In this document: positions 52,168 through 61,900 of the stretch, piece after piece
Layout of the letters: each line of letters begins with the position of its first letter
Position numbering within the stretch: the first letter of the stretch is position 1
Source: Streptomyces sp. AC512_CC834
Lineage (GTDB): Bacteria; Actinomycetota; Actinomycetes; Streptomycetales; Streptomycetaceae
Direction of reading: 5' to 3'
Length of the DNA: 64,000 bases
Assembly: GCF_019049325.1 (NCBI RefSeq)
Contig: NZ_JAGMUO010000097.1
Location: 1-64,000 of the forward strand
Translations under genes and position numbers: made by a program
The notes under the pieces: generated by a model
Database searches by the model: none
What the model was told of the DNA's origin: nothing
What the model saw: only the letters and a program-made list of their open reading frames with translations

Positions 52168-53007
52168 ATGATCGTGGTGACTGGGGCTACCGGGAATATC
52201 GGGCGGCCGTTGACGCAGGCGCTGACCGAGGCGGGCCACGAGGTGACGGCCGTTTCACGACACACGACGGCCGTGCCGAACGGGGCTCGCCACGTTGCGG
52301 CCGACCTGGCCGAGCCGGCCGGCCTCCGGCCAGCGCTGGACGGCGCGAAGGCGCTGTTCCTGCTGCTGTCCGGCGACCTGCACGCCACTGGAGCCAGCCC
52401 TGCCGACATCATCGGTGAAGCTGCGGCCGTCGGGGTCCGCCGGGTCGTCCTGCTCTCCACGCTGGGCGTGGTGACCAGGCCCTTCGGTTCCACGCGGATC
52501 GCCATGCGCGAACTGGAGGACACCCTGCGGGAGTCCGGCCTGGACTGGGCCATCCTGCGGCCGGGCGGCTTCGCCTCCAACGCCCTGTGGTGGGCCGAGT
52601 CCGTCCGCACGCAACAGGTCGTCGCGGCGCCCTTCGGCGACATCGGGGTGCCCATCATCGACCCGGCCGACATCGCCGCGGTCGCGGCGGCCTGCCTGCT
52701 GGACGACCGGCACACCGGCGCCGCATACGAGCTGACCGGCCCGGCGGTGATCACTCCGCGCGGGCAGGCGGAGGCCATCGCCACCGCGCTGGGCTCGCCG
52801 GTGAGGTTCCACGAACTCACCCGCGACGAGGCCGAGGCCGCCATGGCCCAGAGCATGCCGGCGGAACTCGCCAACGACACTCTGGACATCCTCGGCTCCC
52901 CGAGCCCGGCCGAGCTGCGTGTCAGCCCGGACGTCGAGCGGGTCCTCGGCCGCGCCCCGCGGCCCTTCGCCGACTGGGCCGCCCGCAATGTCGACGCGTT
53001 CCGCTGA
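52168..53007 (+). CDS. NmrA-like NAD(P)H-binding SDR protein
   Basis: A 279-residue atypical short-chain dehydrogenase. The Rossmann motif is VTGATGNIGRPLTQAL (GxxGxxG), followed by VVLLSTLGVVTR, the modelled LDWAILRPGGFASNALWWAE and the C-terminal VPIIDPADIAAVAAACLL. This is the NmrA/quinone-oxidoreductase-2 layout. It may reduce quinones or sense the NADPH state. ATG 52168 is preceded by AAGGAG. The gene is divergent from the HxlR regulator that probably controls it. Confidence 0.9.
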   Translation: MIVVTGATGNIGRPLTQALTEAGHEVTAVSRHTTAVPNGARHVAADLAEPAGLRPALDGAKALFLLLSGDLHATGASPADIIGEAAAVGVRRVVLLSTLGVVTRPFGSTRIAMRELEDTLRESGLDWAILRPGGFASNALWWAESVRTQQVVAAPFGDIGVPIIDPADIAAVAAACLLDDRHTGAAYELTGPAVITPRGQAEAIATALGSPVRFHELTRDEAEAAMAQSMPAELANDTLDILGSPSPAELRVSPDVERVLGRAPRPFADWAARNVDAFR

Positions 53008-53074
53008 GCCCGTTCGGTACCGCTGAAACCACTGCTCGTGCTCGGTGGTCCACTGCTGGTGGAGCGGGCCCGGC

Positions 53075-53614
53075 TCAACCGGGCGGCGTGACCGGGGACC
53101 GCAGGCCGAGCCACTGCTCGGCGTCCCATGCCTCGAACCGCTCCACCTCGGTGAACCCCAGCTTTGCCGCGAGGCGCATCGAGCCGACGTTGGCGGTCTG
53201 GGTGGTGAGGACCACCGGCTCGTCGGGAAGGACGCCGTCGAACCAGTCGAGTGCCGCCGCGCACGCCTCGGCGGCGTACCCGAATCCCCACGCTCGCGGC
53301 AGGAACAGGTAGCCGAGATCGGCCTTCCCCGCGGCCACCGGGCGCCGGTGTCCCGTTGCTCTCCTGAGCAGGATCTGGCCGATCATCGCCCCGTCGAGTT
53401 CAACGACGAAGCTCCCGGGCCACCGCTCGGGCACCCCGGGCAGTTCACGCTCGAGCTCGTCACGCGGCCGGGGACCGCCGAGGTAGGTGTGCACCTGCGG
53501 CGACGCCAGCAGTTCGACGAACGCCGCACGGTCCCGGGCTTCGGGCTCGCGGAGCACGAGCCGCTCGGTCCGTATCGGGGCAGGTGGCCAGGTGACGGGC
53601 CCCAGTTGAGTCAT
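53075..53614 (-). CDS. GNAT acetyltransferase (RimJ/RimL type)
   Basis: A 179-residue acetyl-CoA-dependent N-acetyltransferase: IRTERLVLREPEARDRAAFV at the start, DLGYLFLPRAWGFGYAAEAC for the acetyl-CoA loop, and TANVGSMRLAAKLGFTEVER for the last helix and strand. These are the RimL-type GNAT features. The target may be a ribosomal protein N-terminus or a small molecule. I start at ATG 53614; an ATG three codons upstream is also in frame. Confidence 0.9.
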   Translation of the reverse strand: MTQLGPVTWPPAPIRTERLVLREPEARDRAAFVELLASPQVHTYLGGPRPRDELERELPGVPERWPGSFVVELDGAMIGQILLRRATGHRRPVAAGKADLGYLFLPRAWGFGYAAEACAAALDWFDGVLPDEPVVLTTQTANVGSMRLAAKLGFTEVERFEAWDAEQWLGLRSPVTPPG

Positions 53615-53890
53615 GGCGGGCAACCTATCTCACGCCCGCCGGGCGGGGGCCGGCCCGTTGTCGCCCGGCCGTGCGTGGCCCGGCCGTGCGTGGCCCGTCC
53701 ACCGGAAATGAATTGAGGGAGGTGTCGCCCCGCTGCTACGGTCCTGATGGACCGTGAAGTCGTCATCTGGAGGTGAGTCCCGTGAACACAGTTACCCATG
53801 GGTGCTCCCTCAATCCGTCACGGTCCGGCGGCTGACCTTCGGTGTCGCCAGGAGCGCCTGAGATCGAGGCACTCCTGGAAGGAGACGCCG

Positions 53891-54682
53891 ATGAACATCA
53901 AGCCCTTCACAGTCGGCCCCAGCGAGAACGCGGTGCTGATCACGCGCGTCGCGGACCGGCAATGGCATGCACTGGACGACGACCTGGTGGTCGGCCGCGG
54001 CCACGCGGAACACCGGCCGGACGGACGCCTGTTCGTCAGCATCGACGCCTGGCACGACGCCACCTTCGACCGGCTCGCCGAGGCGATGCTGGCAAAACTG
54101 CCGACGCCCTTGTACACGGTGGTCGACGAAGCCGACGTCGAGCTGACGGCCGGCTGGCGGCGGGCCGGTTTCACCATCCGGCGGCGCGAGTGGGAGTACG
54201 CCGTGCCGACCGACCCGCGGGTCACAGGGCTCGACGAGGTCCGGCCGCCTTCGGCGGTGACGATCGTTCCCGCCGATCAGGCGGACGAGGGGCTGCTGCG
54301 GGCGGTGGACCGGGCGATCCGTGACGAAGTCGAGGCAGCCGTCGGATGGCAGTCGATGCCCGCGGAGGTGATCCCCCGCCGCGAAGACGACACCGTCGTC
54401 GACCCGTCGAAGTACGCGGTGGCCGCGGCGCCGGACCGCTACCTGGGCCTGATCCGGGTGGTGACGGTGAACCGGCCGCGCATCGGACTGGTCGCGGTCC
54501 GGGCCGGCGAGCAGCGCCGCGGCATCGCGCGGGCGCTGTTGGCCCACGCGCTGGGGACGCTGCACCGCTCCGGGTTCGCAGCGGCCTGGACCGAGGTCCA
54601 CGAGTCCAACCAGGCGGCCTCGGCGATGTTCGAGGACATCGGCGCCCGGCCGATGAGCAGCAACCTGGAGCTGGTGCGATGA
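53891..54682 (+). CDS. GNAT acetyltransferase, coupled to infA
   Basis: A 263-residue protein. The C-terminal half holds the GNAT domain (LIRVVTVNRPRIGLVAVRAG, EQRRGIARALLAHALGTLHR, VHESNQAASAMFEDIGARPM). The first 120 residues (WHALDDDLVVGRGHAEHRPD, RLFVSIDAWHDATFDRLAEA) form a second, more divergent GNAT-like lobe. ATG 53891 is preceded by GGAGA. Its stop overlaps the infA start (ATGA), so the two proteins are made together; whether it modifies a translation component is open. Confidence 0.88.
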   Translation: MNIKPFTVGPSENAVLITRVADRQWHALDDDLVVGRGHAEHRPDGRLFVSIDAWHDATFDRLAEAMLAKLPTPLYTVVDEADVELTAGWRRAGFTIRRREWEYAVPTDPRVTGLDEVRPPSAVTIVPADQADEGLLRAVDRAIRDEVEAAVGWQSMPAEVIPRREDDTVVDPSKYAVAAAPDRYLGLIRVVTVNRPRIGLVAVRAGEQRRGIARALLAHALGTLHRSGFAAAWTEVHESNQAASAMFEDIGARPMSSNLELVR

Positions 54683-54903
54683 CGAAGCACAAGAACGTCG
54701 TCGAGGTCGAGGGCAAGGTCGTCGAGTGCCTTCGCAGCGCCATGTTCACCGTGGAGCTCGAGAACGGCCACCAGGTGCTCGCGCACATCAGCGGGAAGAT
54801 CCGCAAGAACTACATCAAGATCATGCTCGAGGACCGGGTGCTGGTGGAGCTCCCGCCGTACGACCTGACGCGCGGCCGGATCGTGTTCCGGTACCGGAAC
54901 TAG
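54679..54903 (+). CDS. infA: translation initiation factor IF-1, probable paralogue
   Basis: A 74-residue OB-fold protein with the IF-1 pattern: VVEVEGKVVECLRSAMFTVE, LENGHQVLAHISGKIRKNYI, KIMLEDRVLVELPPYDLTRG and RIVFRY. IF-1 binds the ribosomal A site during initiation. The usual actinobacterial copy lies in the ribosomal protein cluster with rpmJ; this one lies instead behind an acetyltransferase gene, overlapping it by four bases, and has some less usual residues (CLRSAMF). It is therefore probably a second copy used under special conditions. A strong terminator follows. Confidence 0.93.
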   Translation: MTKHKNVVEVEGKVVECLRSAMFTVELENGHQVLAHISGKIRKNYIKIMLEDRVLVELPPYDLTRGRIVFRYRN

Positions 54904-54938
54904 CGGCGGTTCGCGCCTTCCGCGACGGCTGATCCCGT

Positions 54939-54971
54939 GGCCCCGGTCAGGGCGACTTCCTGACCGGGGCC
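54939..54971 (+). terminator. strong terminator hairpin after infA
   Basis: A perfect 13-bp stem GGCCCCGGTCAGG / CCTGACCGGGGCC with a seven-base loop lies 36 bases after the infA stop, ending the acetyltransferase-infA transcript. Confidence 0.85.
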
Positions 54972-55237
54972 CCGATGACGGCTCCTGGTGCATGAAAGGG
55001 CAACGGAATTGCCCGTACGGCATTTCGCAGTTCGCTCTCCGTCGGGAAACGGCCGCCGCACCTTGCCACAACTGCCCACTTCCGAGGGCGTCCAGGCAGC
55101 GCATTCGCGAGACGGTCATGAATATTCGCATGACGTTCACACTCAATTCGTTTGTTCCAGCCGCTCATGTGACGGCTGGTAGCGTGCCCACCGTTCGACC
55201 CCACAGAACGAAGTACCCGATCCTTGGATTTCTGTTT
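54972..55237. other. AT-richer intergenic region upstream of the class C carboxypeptidase
   Basis: This stretch is clearly less GC-rich than its surroundings (for example ATGAATATTCGCATGACG near 55119). It probably contains the promoter of the carboxypeptidase gene. An in-frame ATG at 55119 could extend that protein but would place an unlikely leader before the signal peptide. Confidence 0.45.
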
Positions 55238-56593
55238 ATGACTGGTACGCCGGACGAATCCCCCACGAACACTTTCGCCCCTGGCGGGCGCCGTCGACAC
55301 CGCAGGGCAAGAGTGAGCCGCATCGGCGCGCGACGGGCCGTCGTGCTCGCGATGGCCGTTCCCGTGGCCTCTGCCACGCTGGCCGGTACCTCGGCCTTCG
55401 CCGCCGACGACAGCACCACGACGGCACAGGGCATCTCGGTCGACGATCTCTCGGCCGACGACGCGCAGTTGGTCGAGAACCTCAACGAGCGCCTCGCCGA
55501 CGAGCGCCTCGGCTCCGACGTCGGCGGCGTGGTGCTCGACGCCGACTCGGACACGCCCCTGTGGGACCACAACGGTTCCACCGCCCTCATGCCGGCCTCC
55601 AACGCCAAGCTCGCCACGGCGACCACCGCCCTGACGCTGCTCGGCGCGAACCACGAGTTCACCACGAAGGCCGTGTACGGCGAGGGCACCCTCACCCTCG
55701 TCGGCGGCGGTGACCGCACCCTCACCAGCGACGACGTCGCCGAGATGGCCAAGACCGCCGCGGACGGGCTCAAGGCCGCCGGCCGGACCGACGTCAAGGT
55801 CCGGGTGGACGACAGCCTGTTCGCCGACCCGAGCCTCGCCGAAGGCTGGAACGAGGGCTACTACCCCAGCGAAGTCGCGCCGGTGCGTTCGCTCGTCGTC
55901 GACGGCGCCGCCGTCGAGGACACGTCGATCAACGCCGGCAAGGTCTTCGCCGAGAAGCTCGCCGAGCAGGGCATCACTGTCGACGGGGACGTCAGCCGCG
56001 CGACGGCGAAGGACTCCGACGTACCGGTGGCGCAGCACAAGTCGGCGCCGCTGGCGGACATCGTCAAGCAGATGCTCAAGACGAGCGACAACAACATCGC
56101 CGAGACTCTGCTGCGGATGTCCGCCGTGGAGCTGGGCAAGCCGGCCACCTTCGAGGGCGGCACCGCACTCGTCCGCCAGGTGATGAGCTCGTACGGAATC
56201 TCTCTCGACAACTTCGAGATGCACGACGGCAGTGGCCTCTCGCGTGCCGACCGCATTCCGGCCGCGACTCTCGCGCAGCTCCTCGACGCGATCACGGAGT
56301 CCCCCGCCCTGAGTTCGATCCTGGAGGGTCTGCCGGTCGCCGGCGAGGCCGGTGCCAGTCTCGGCCCGGAGTGGGGACGCTTCGACGACCCGAACTCCGA
56401 GTGCGCCGTCGGCAAGGTGCACGCGAAGACCGGCACGCTCACCGGAGCCGTCGCCCTGAGCGGTGTCACGCGGACCGAGGACGGCGAGTGGAGGATCTTC
56501 TCCTTCATCGAGAACAACTCGTCGGCCGACCCGAGCGACATCAAGGACGCCATGGACGGCCTGGCCGCGACCGTGAACGGCTGCTGGGCCTGA
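55238..56593 (+). CDS. dacB: D-alanyl-D-alanine carboxypeptidase/endopeptidase (PBP4, peptidase S13)
   Basis: Exported class C penicillin-binding protein of about 451 residues. A long basic N-terminus is followed by the signal core VVLAMAVPVASATLAGTSAF. The active-site motifs are SNAK (Ser121, Lys124) in MPASNAKLATATTALTLLG, SDN in LKTSDNNIAETLLR and KTG in VHAKTGTLTGAVALSG. The long insert between SxxK and SxN that defines PBP4 proteins is present (about 130-290). It trims or cuts peptidoglycan cross-links outside the cell. I start at ATG 55238 on signal-peptide grounds; the ribosome site is weak. It ends in a hairpin terminator. Confidence 0.9.
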   Translation: MTGTPDESPTNTFAPGGRRRHRRARVSRIGARRAVVLAMAVPVASATLAGTSAFAADDSTTTAQGISVDDLSADDAQLVENLNERLADERLGSDVGGVVLDADSDTPLWDHNGSTALMPASNAKLATATTALTLLGANHEFTTKAVYGEGTLTLVGGGDRTLTSDDVAEMAKTAADGLKAAGRTDVKVRVDDSLFADPSLAEGWNEGYYPSEVAPVRSLVVDGAAVEDTSINAGKVFAEKLAEQGITVDGDVSRATAKDSDVPVAQHKSAPLADIVKQMLKTSDNNIAETLLRMSAVELGKPATFEGGTALVRQVMSSYGISLDNFEMHDGSGLSRADRIPAATLAQLLDAITESPALSSILEGLPVAGEAGASLGPEWGRFDDPNSECAVGKVHAKTGTLTGAVALSGVTRTEDGEWRIFSFIENNSSADPSDIKDAMDGLAATVNGCWA

Positions 56594-56972
56594 CCGGCCA
56601 CCGCGTCTGACACTGACACATCGCACTTCACGGTCTGTCTGCGCGTCGCCCACCGGCGGCGCGCAGACGCGTGAACCTCCCGGGCGTCCCCGCTCGTTCA
56701 CCTCTCTCACAGCGTGCACGCGGGCGACTGTTTGAGGAGTTTCGGTGAAAGCTCTCGCGGTCTCGATCGCTTCGATGGCTTCGGTGGCTCCGGTGGCTTC
56801 GGTGGCTTCGGTGGAAGTGATGAAAGCGATGGAGCAGCTCGCCACGGTCCGGCGGGCCATGGCCCTGGACCGCGGCCTCCGGGGGCAGACCTACGTGACC
56901 TTCCGGGCATCGACGACCGGGCAGGGCGACCTGGACGACGCGGCGGGACGGGCGGGGCGGACGCCCCGCCGG
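56594..56972. other. intergenic region with hairpin and a short GGCTTCGGT repeat
   Basis: After the dacB terminator the region holds a small array of GGCTTCGGT or GGCTCCGGT units around 56774-56815. A frame starting at GTG 56745, after a fair GAGGAG site, runs VKALAVSIASMASVAPVASV, but continues antisense into the SDR gene and does not look like a real protein. Confidence 0.45.
56637..56668 (+). terminator. terminator hairpin after dacB
   Basis: GTCTGCGCGTCGCC pairs with GGCGGCGCGCAGAC over 14 positions (one G-U) around a CACC loop, 44 bases after the dacB stop. Confidence 0.8.
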
Positions 56973-57737
56973 CTACTCGCCGTGCGGGTCCGAGTGGTTG
57001 AGCGTCCGGACGACCTGCTCGTAGTCGCCGCGGGCCTCACCGTAGCGCAGGTACTTCACGCGCTCGACCTGGATCTCCTCGGCGTCGGGCTGCGCCTCGA
57101 TCAGTTCGACCACCTCGGCGATGAACTCGTCGAGCGGCATGGCGTGTTCGTTGTCCTCCTGCCCGGGCAGGAGCGCGGTGCGGACGGACGGCGGCTCGAG
57201 TTCCAGGACCTTCACCGAGGTGCCGGCGAACTGGAGCCGGACGGACTCACTGAGCATGTGGATCGCCGCCTTCGACGCGTTGTAGCTCGGCGTGACCTTG
57301 AGCGGCGTGAACGCCAGGCCGGAGGACACCGTCATGATGGTGGCGTCGGTCTTGGCCTGAAGATGCTCGACGAGCGCGGCGACGAGGCGGATGGGACCGA
57401 GCACGTTCGTCGTGACCGTGGATTCGGCGGTGGCGAGGAACGACGCGGGATCGCGCCAGTCCTCGATGTGCATCACGCCGGCCATCGCCACCAGGACGTT
57501 CAGGTCCGGATGGCCGGCCAGCACCTGCTTCGTGGCGGAGGCGATACTCGCGGCGTCCGTGACGTCGATCTGCACGGTGTCGATGCCGGGATGCGCCGCC
57601 GCGATCTGTTCCAGCAGTTCGGTACGTCGGCCGCCGACGATGACGGTGTTGCCCTTGGCCTGCAGCGCGAGGGCGAGGGCGAGACCGATGCCGCTGGTGG
57701 CCCCGGGGACGAAGACGGTGTTGCCGGAGATGTTCAT
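56973..57737 (-). CDS. short-chain dehydrogenase/reductase (DltE-like)
   Basis: A classical SDR of 254 residues: cofactor loop VPGATSGIGLALALAL (TGxxxGIG-like), the NAG-type position in VLVAMAGVMHIEDW, catalytic Ser in IMTVSSGLAF and the YxxxK motif in YNASKAAIHMLSESV. The C-terminus VRTALLPGQEDNEHAMPLDE is like DltE-type oxidoreductases. It is divergent from the XRE regulator, which probably controls it. The substrate is unknown. Confidence 0.92.
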   Translation of the reverse strand: MNISGNTVFVPGATSGIGLALALALQAKGNTVIVGGRRTELLEQIAAAHPGIDTVQIDVTDAASIASATKQVLAGHPDLNVLVAMAGVMHIEDWRDPASFLATAESTVTTNVLGPIRLVAALVEHLQAKTDATIMTVSSGLAFTPLKVTPSYNASKAAIHMLSESVRLQFAGTSVKVLELEPPSVRTALLPGQEDNEHAMPLDEFIAEVVELIEAQPDAEEIQVERVKYLRYGEARGDYEQVVRTLNHSDPHGE

Positions 57738-57838
57738 GTCCCGATCGTCGCCGGTCCGGGGGCTCGGGTGCAGAGACCGGTTGTCGGGGGATCGGCGATC
57801 CCTGGCTCGCCGACCGGCACCGGAGGACAATCGATCTC

Positions 57839-58687
57839 ATGGACCGTGCAGCTTTGGCCGACTTCCTGCGCCGCCGCCGCGAGGCACTCCGCCCGCAGGA
57901 CGTCGGCCTTCCCGAAGGTGCGCGTCGGCGAGCCCGGGGTCTGCGGCGTGAGGAGGTCGCGGCTCTCGCCGTGATGTCGACCGACTACTACACGCGGCTG
58001 GAGCAGCAGCGGGGCCCGCAGCCCAGCAGCCACATGCTGGCCTCGCTCGCCCGGGCGCTGCGGCTCACGGGTGCCGAGCGCGACTACCTGTACCGGGTCG
58101 CCGGGCACCACGCACCGGCTTCGCTGTCGGCTCCGGGTCACGTCGCCCCCGCACTGCTGCGGGTGCTGGACCGGCTCGACGACACTCCGGCGCTCGTCCT
58201 GACCGACCTGGGCGAGACACTGGTGCAGAACAGGATGGCCGCCGCTCTGTTCGGGGACGCGGCGAGGCACACGGGGCTCGCCCGCAGCTCCATCCACCGC
58301 TGGTTCACCGACCCCGCGGAGCGGTCGGTCTATCCCGAGGCCGACCGGGACCGGCAGAGCCGCGCCCAGGTCGCGAACCTGCGCGCCGCCCACGGGCTGC
58401 GCGGCCCGCAGTCGCAAGCCGGTGAGCTGGTACGGATCCTGCAGCGGGCCAGCCCTGAGTTCGCCGAGCTGTGGGCCCGGCACGAGGTCGCCCAGAGGTT
58501 CGAGGATCACAAGACACTCATCCATCCCGAAGTGGGCGCGATCGAACTCGACTGCCAGGCGCTGTTCACCGAGGACCAGTCCCAGACACTGCTCGTCCTC
58601 ACCGCTCCGCCCCGAAGTGAGGGCTACGAGAAGCTGCGACTCCTGGCCGAACTCGGGCTTCCTCGCTTCACCCGGGCGCAGCGGTAG
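57839..58687 (+). CDS. XRE-family regulator with MmyB-like ligand-binding domain
   Basis: A 282-residue regulator. The helix-turn-helix is in RARGLRREEVAALAVMSTDY followed by YTRLEQQRGPQPSSHMLASL, the signature of the MmyB/PPE-type family. The C-terminal part (LALVLTDLGETL-like, then NLRAAHGLRGPQSQAGELVR and HPEVGAIELDCQALFTEDQS) is the MmyB ligand-binding domain, which is thought to bind a fatty acid or similar molecule. It sits head to head with an SDR gene, the common arrangement for this family. Confidence 0.9.
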   Translation: MDRAALADFLRRRREALRPQDVGLPEGARRRARGLRREEVAALAVMSTDYYTRLEQQRGPQPSSHMLASLARALRLTGAERDYLYRVAGHHAPASLSAPGHVAPALLRVLDRLDDTPALVLTDLGETLVQNRMAAALFGDAARHTGLARSSIHRWFTDPAERSVYPEADRDRQSRAQVANLRAAHGLRGPQSQAGELVRILQRASPEFAELWARHEVAQRFEDHKTLIHPEVGAIELDCQALFTEDQSQTLLVLTAPPRSEGYEKLRLLAELGLPRFTRAQR

Positions 58688-58736
58688 GCCCGATCCGCTC
58701 TCCCGCGAGACGCCTGGCTCCCCGGGAAGCGTCGGG

Positions 58737-58760
58737 CCTCTCGGCCTCTCGGCCTCTCGG
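58737..58760. repeat. CCTCTCGG tandem repeat, three copies
   Basis: Three perfect head-to-tail 8-bp units lie in the gap between the XRE regulator and the GH2 gene. They are probably a simple slippage array. Confidence 0.8.
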
Positions 58761-58832
58761 GTCGCCGGGCCGAGCGGTGCGCGAAGTCTGGACAGCCACC
58801 GGGGGACGTGTTGTCATTCCGCTGACAAGAAT

Positions 58833-58846
58833 TTCCAACGTTGAAA
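58833..58846. promoter_or_regulatory. CAACGTTG palindrome, putative LacI-type operator of the GH2 gene
   Basis: TTCCAACGTTGAAA contains a perfect CAACGTTG core and nearly symmetric flanks, 81 bases upstream of the GH2 start in an AT-richer stretch that likely holds the promoter. It differs from the CGTTAACG sites, so a different LacI-type protein, not seen in this window, would bind it. Confidence 0.55.
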
Positions 58847-58926
58847 GAGCCGTTGCCCCGGCACCTGTCGAGTGGTGCCGCCTGCCGAATGGTCCCGGCC
58901 CGGGACCTCTGCGCGAGGAAGGTTCG

Positions 58927-61900
58927 ATGACACAACGACACCCCCGTCCACGAGCGAGAGCGTGGGCGCTGCTGACAGCCGCAGCGCTGACACTGCCCAC
59001 GACCGGTCTGATGTCCACCGCCTCTGCCGCCGAGACCCACACCAGCGCCTCGTCCCTCTCCTCCGAGCGGGACGCCGTCGCGGTGCACGGTCTGAAGGGC
59101 GAGTACTTCAGCATGTCGGCCCCGGGCGCGAGGGACTTCGCGCAATTGGGTGGCACCCTGCTCGACCCGCAGATCAACTTCTCCGGTCTGACCAGTACCT
59201 TCGAGGAACTGACCGGGAGGACGGAGCACACGACCGCCCGCTGGACGGGGCAGATCGAGGCACCGGCCACGGGTGACTACACCTTCTACGCCAGTGGCGA
59301 CAACGGCTTCCGGCTCCTCATCGACGGCGAGCCGGTCATCGACCACTGGGAGCCGGACTGGGACAACGAGCAGACCAGTGCGGCGGTCAGGCTGACCGCC
59401 GGGGAGAAGCACGACTTCCGGCTGGAGATGTTCCAGGACACCGGCGGCGCCAACATGTTCCTGCGCTGGTCCACTCCGACCATGAGCAAGCAGGTCGTCC
59501 CGATGTCCGCCTTCACCCCGCCGGCCGGGTTCGAGGTCTACCCGGTGGAGCCCACGGTCACCGAGGACGGGCGACGGCTGCGGGCACGGTTCGAGGGCAG
59601 CGTCGGCGGCGACCTGAAGGCGCTCGCGGACCATCTGAAGATCGAGGCCGACACCACCCCCATGCCGGTCGCGTCGGTCGAGCCGGCTCCCGGAGACCGC
59701 AATTCCCTGCTCGTCAGGCTCTCGGCGCCGATCCAGAAGAACCAGCAGGTCAAGCTCAGCTACGACGGCGCGGGCGGCCTGACGTCCGGCGGTGAGACCG
59801 TACCGAAGATCATTCGCTATGCGCAGAACGACTCCGCCCACCGGCTCACCACCAAGTGGGGCGACAAGCTCGACGAGAAGCACCCGCTGCCGGAGTACCC
59901 GCGCCCGCAGCAGGTACGCGCCAAGTGGAAGAACCTCAACGGTCCCTGGCAGTTCGCCGCCGCCGAGGCGGGCGAGCAGCCGGTCTTCGGCAAGAGGCTC
60001 GACGAGAAGATCGTCGTGCCGTTCCCCGTCGAGTCGCAGCTCTCGGGCCTTGAGCGGCACGAGGACCACATGTTCTACCGCAAGCTGGTCGACGTGCCGA
60101 GGAACTGGAGGGTCGGCAAGGGCGCCAAGGGCGACCGGCTGAAGCTCAACTTCGGCGCCGTCGACTACCAGGCACGCGTCTGGGTCAACGGCAAGAAGGT
60201 CGCCGAACACACCGGCGGGTACAACGCGTTCAGCGCCGACATCACCGACGCGCTCAAGGGCAGGGGCCCGCAGGAGGTCGTGGTCGCGGTCACCGACACC
60301 GGTGGCGCGAACCAGCCGATGGGCAAGCAGTCCACCAATCCGAGCGGCATCTTCTACACCCAGTCGTCCGGCATCTGGCAGACGGTGTGGATGGAGCCGG
60401 TCGCCGCCGCATCCATTGACAACGTAGTCACCACCCCCGACATCGACCGGAGCAGCCTCGCGGTGACCGTCGAGTCCGACGACGCCTCCGCCAGGGCTCG
60501 CGTCGAGGCCGTCGCCCGCGACAAGCGCGGCAGGATCGTCGGCCGGGTCGCAGGACCGGCCAACGAGGAGCTGCGTCTGCCCGTGGCGAAGCAGCATCTG
60601 TGGAGTCCGGACGACCCCTATCTCTACGATCTCGACGTCAGGCTGACCGACGGCAGGTCGACCGACCGAATCGGCAGCTACTTCGGCATGCGCGAGATAG
60701 GCGTCGAGAACGTCGGCGGCTACCAGAAGCTGGTGCTCAACGGAGAGCCGATCTTCTCACTCGCCACGCTCGACCAGGGCTTCTGGCCCGACGGCCTCTA
60801 CACGGCGCCCAGCGACAAGGCGCTCGCCTTCGACCTCAAGGCGCACAAGAAGCTGGGCTTCAACGCCGTCCGCAAGCACATCAAGGTGGAGCCGGCTCGG
60901 TGGTTCTACCACGCGGACAGACTCGGTCTGCTCGTCTGGCAGGACTTCGTCTCCGGGAACATCACCAACGCGGCCGGGCAGAAGGCGTTCGTCGACCAGG
61001 GCATGGAGGCGATGCGGCAGCATCACAACGCGCCCTCCGTCATCGGCAACATCGTCTTCAACGAGGGCTGGGGCGAGTGGGACCGCGAGGCGAGCGGCCG
61101 CATCGCCGAAGCCGTCAAGGCCGCCGACCCGTCCCGCGTGGTCAACGCCCACAGCGGTGTCAACTGCTGCAACTCCAAGGGAGACTCGGGCAAGGGCGAC
61201 ATCATCGACCACCACGACTACAACAACACCGACCCCGCCTTCCCCGACGGCAAGCGGGCCGCCATGGACGGCGAACACGGCGGCTTCACGCTGCGCACCC
61301 CCGGGCACATGTGGCCGGGTGCCCCGACCGTGATCTACAGCGGCGTGGCCGACAAGGCGGCGCTGACCCGCAAGTACGTCGAGAACACGAAAGAGTTCTA
61401 CCTCGAACAGGCCGGCGCCGAGTTGTCGGGTTCGGTGTACACACAGATCACCGACCTCGAGAACGAACTCAACGGCCTCTACACCTACGACCGCCGGGAG
61501 ATCAAGGTAGACCCGGTCCAGGTCCGTGAGATCAACCGCAAGGTCATCGCGGCCGGTGCCGCCGCGGGTGACCGGGCCGAACTCAAGGGCGGCGGGCACT
61601 GGGCACTCGACGAAGGCACGGGTGCCACCGCCGGGGACGAGGGCCCCAACGACAAGGCGCTCAAGCTCTCCGAGGGCACCACGTGGACGTCCGGCGTCAG
61701 CGGCAGCGCGCTCGCGTTCGACGGCCAGGGACAGTACGCCGAGACCGACGGCCCGGTGCTCGACACCACCGGAAGCTATTCGGTCTCCGCCTGGGTGACC
61801 CTGGACGAACTTCCCGGCAACTACGCCACCGCCGTCAGCCAGGACGGCAGTCGGCAGGCGAGCCCGTTCTATCTGCAGTACGGCCAGGGCGCCTTCGCCT

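Noticed and set aside
56745..57000. Plus-strand frame VKALAVSIASMASVAPV with a fair ribosome site
   Set aside because: It depends on a simple GGCTTCGGT repeat and runs on antisense through the SDR gene, so it is not a credible protein.
58624..60597. Minus-strand open frame opposite the GH2 gene
   Set aside because: It is a shadow of the PA14-GH2 coding region, with low-complexity composition and no ribosome site.
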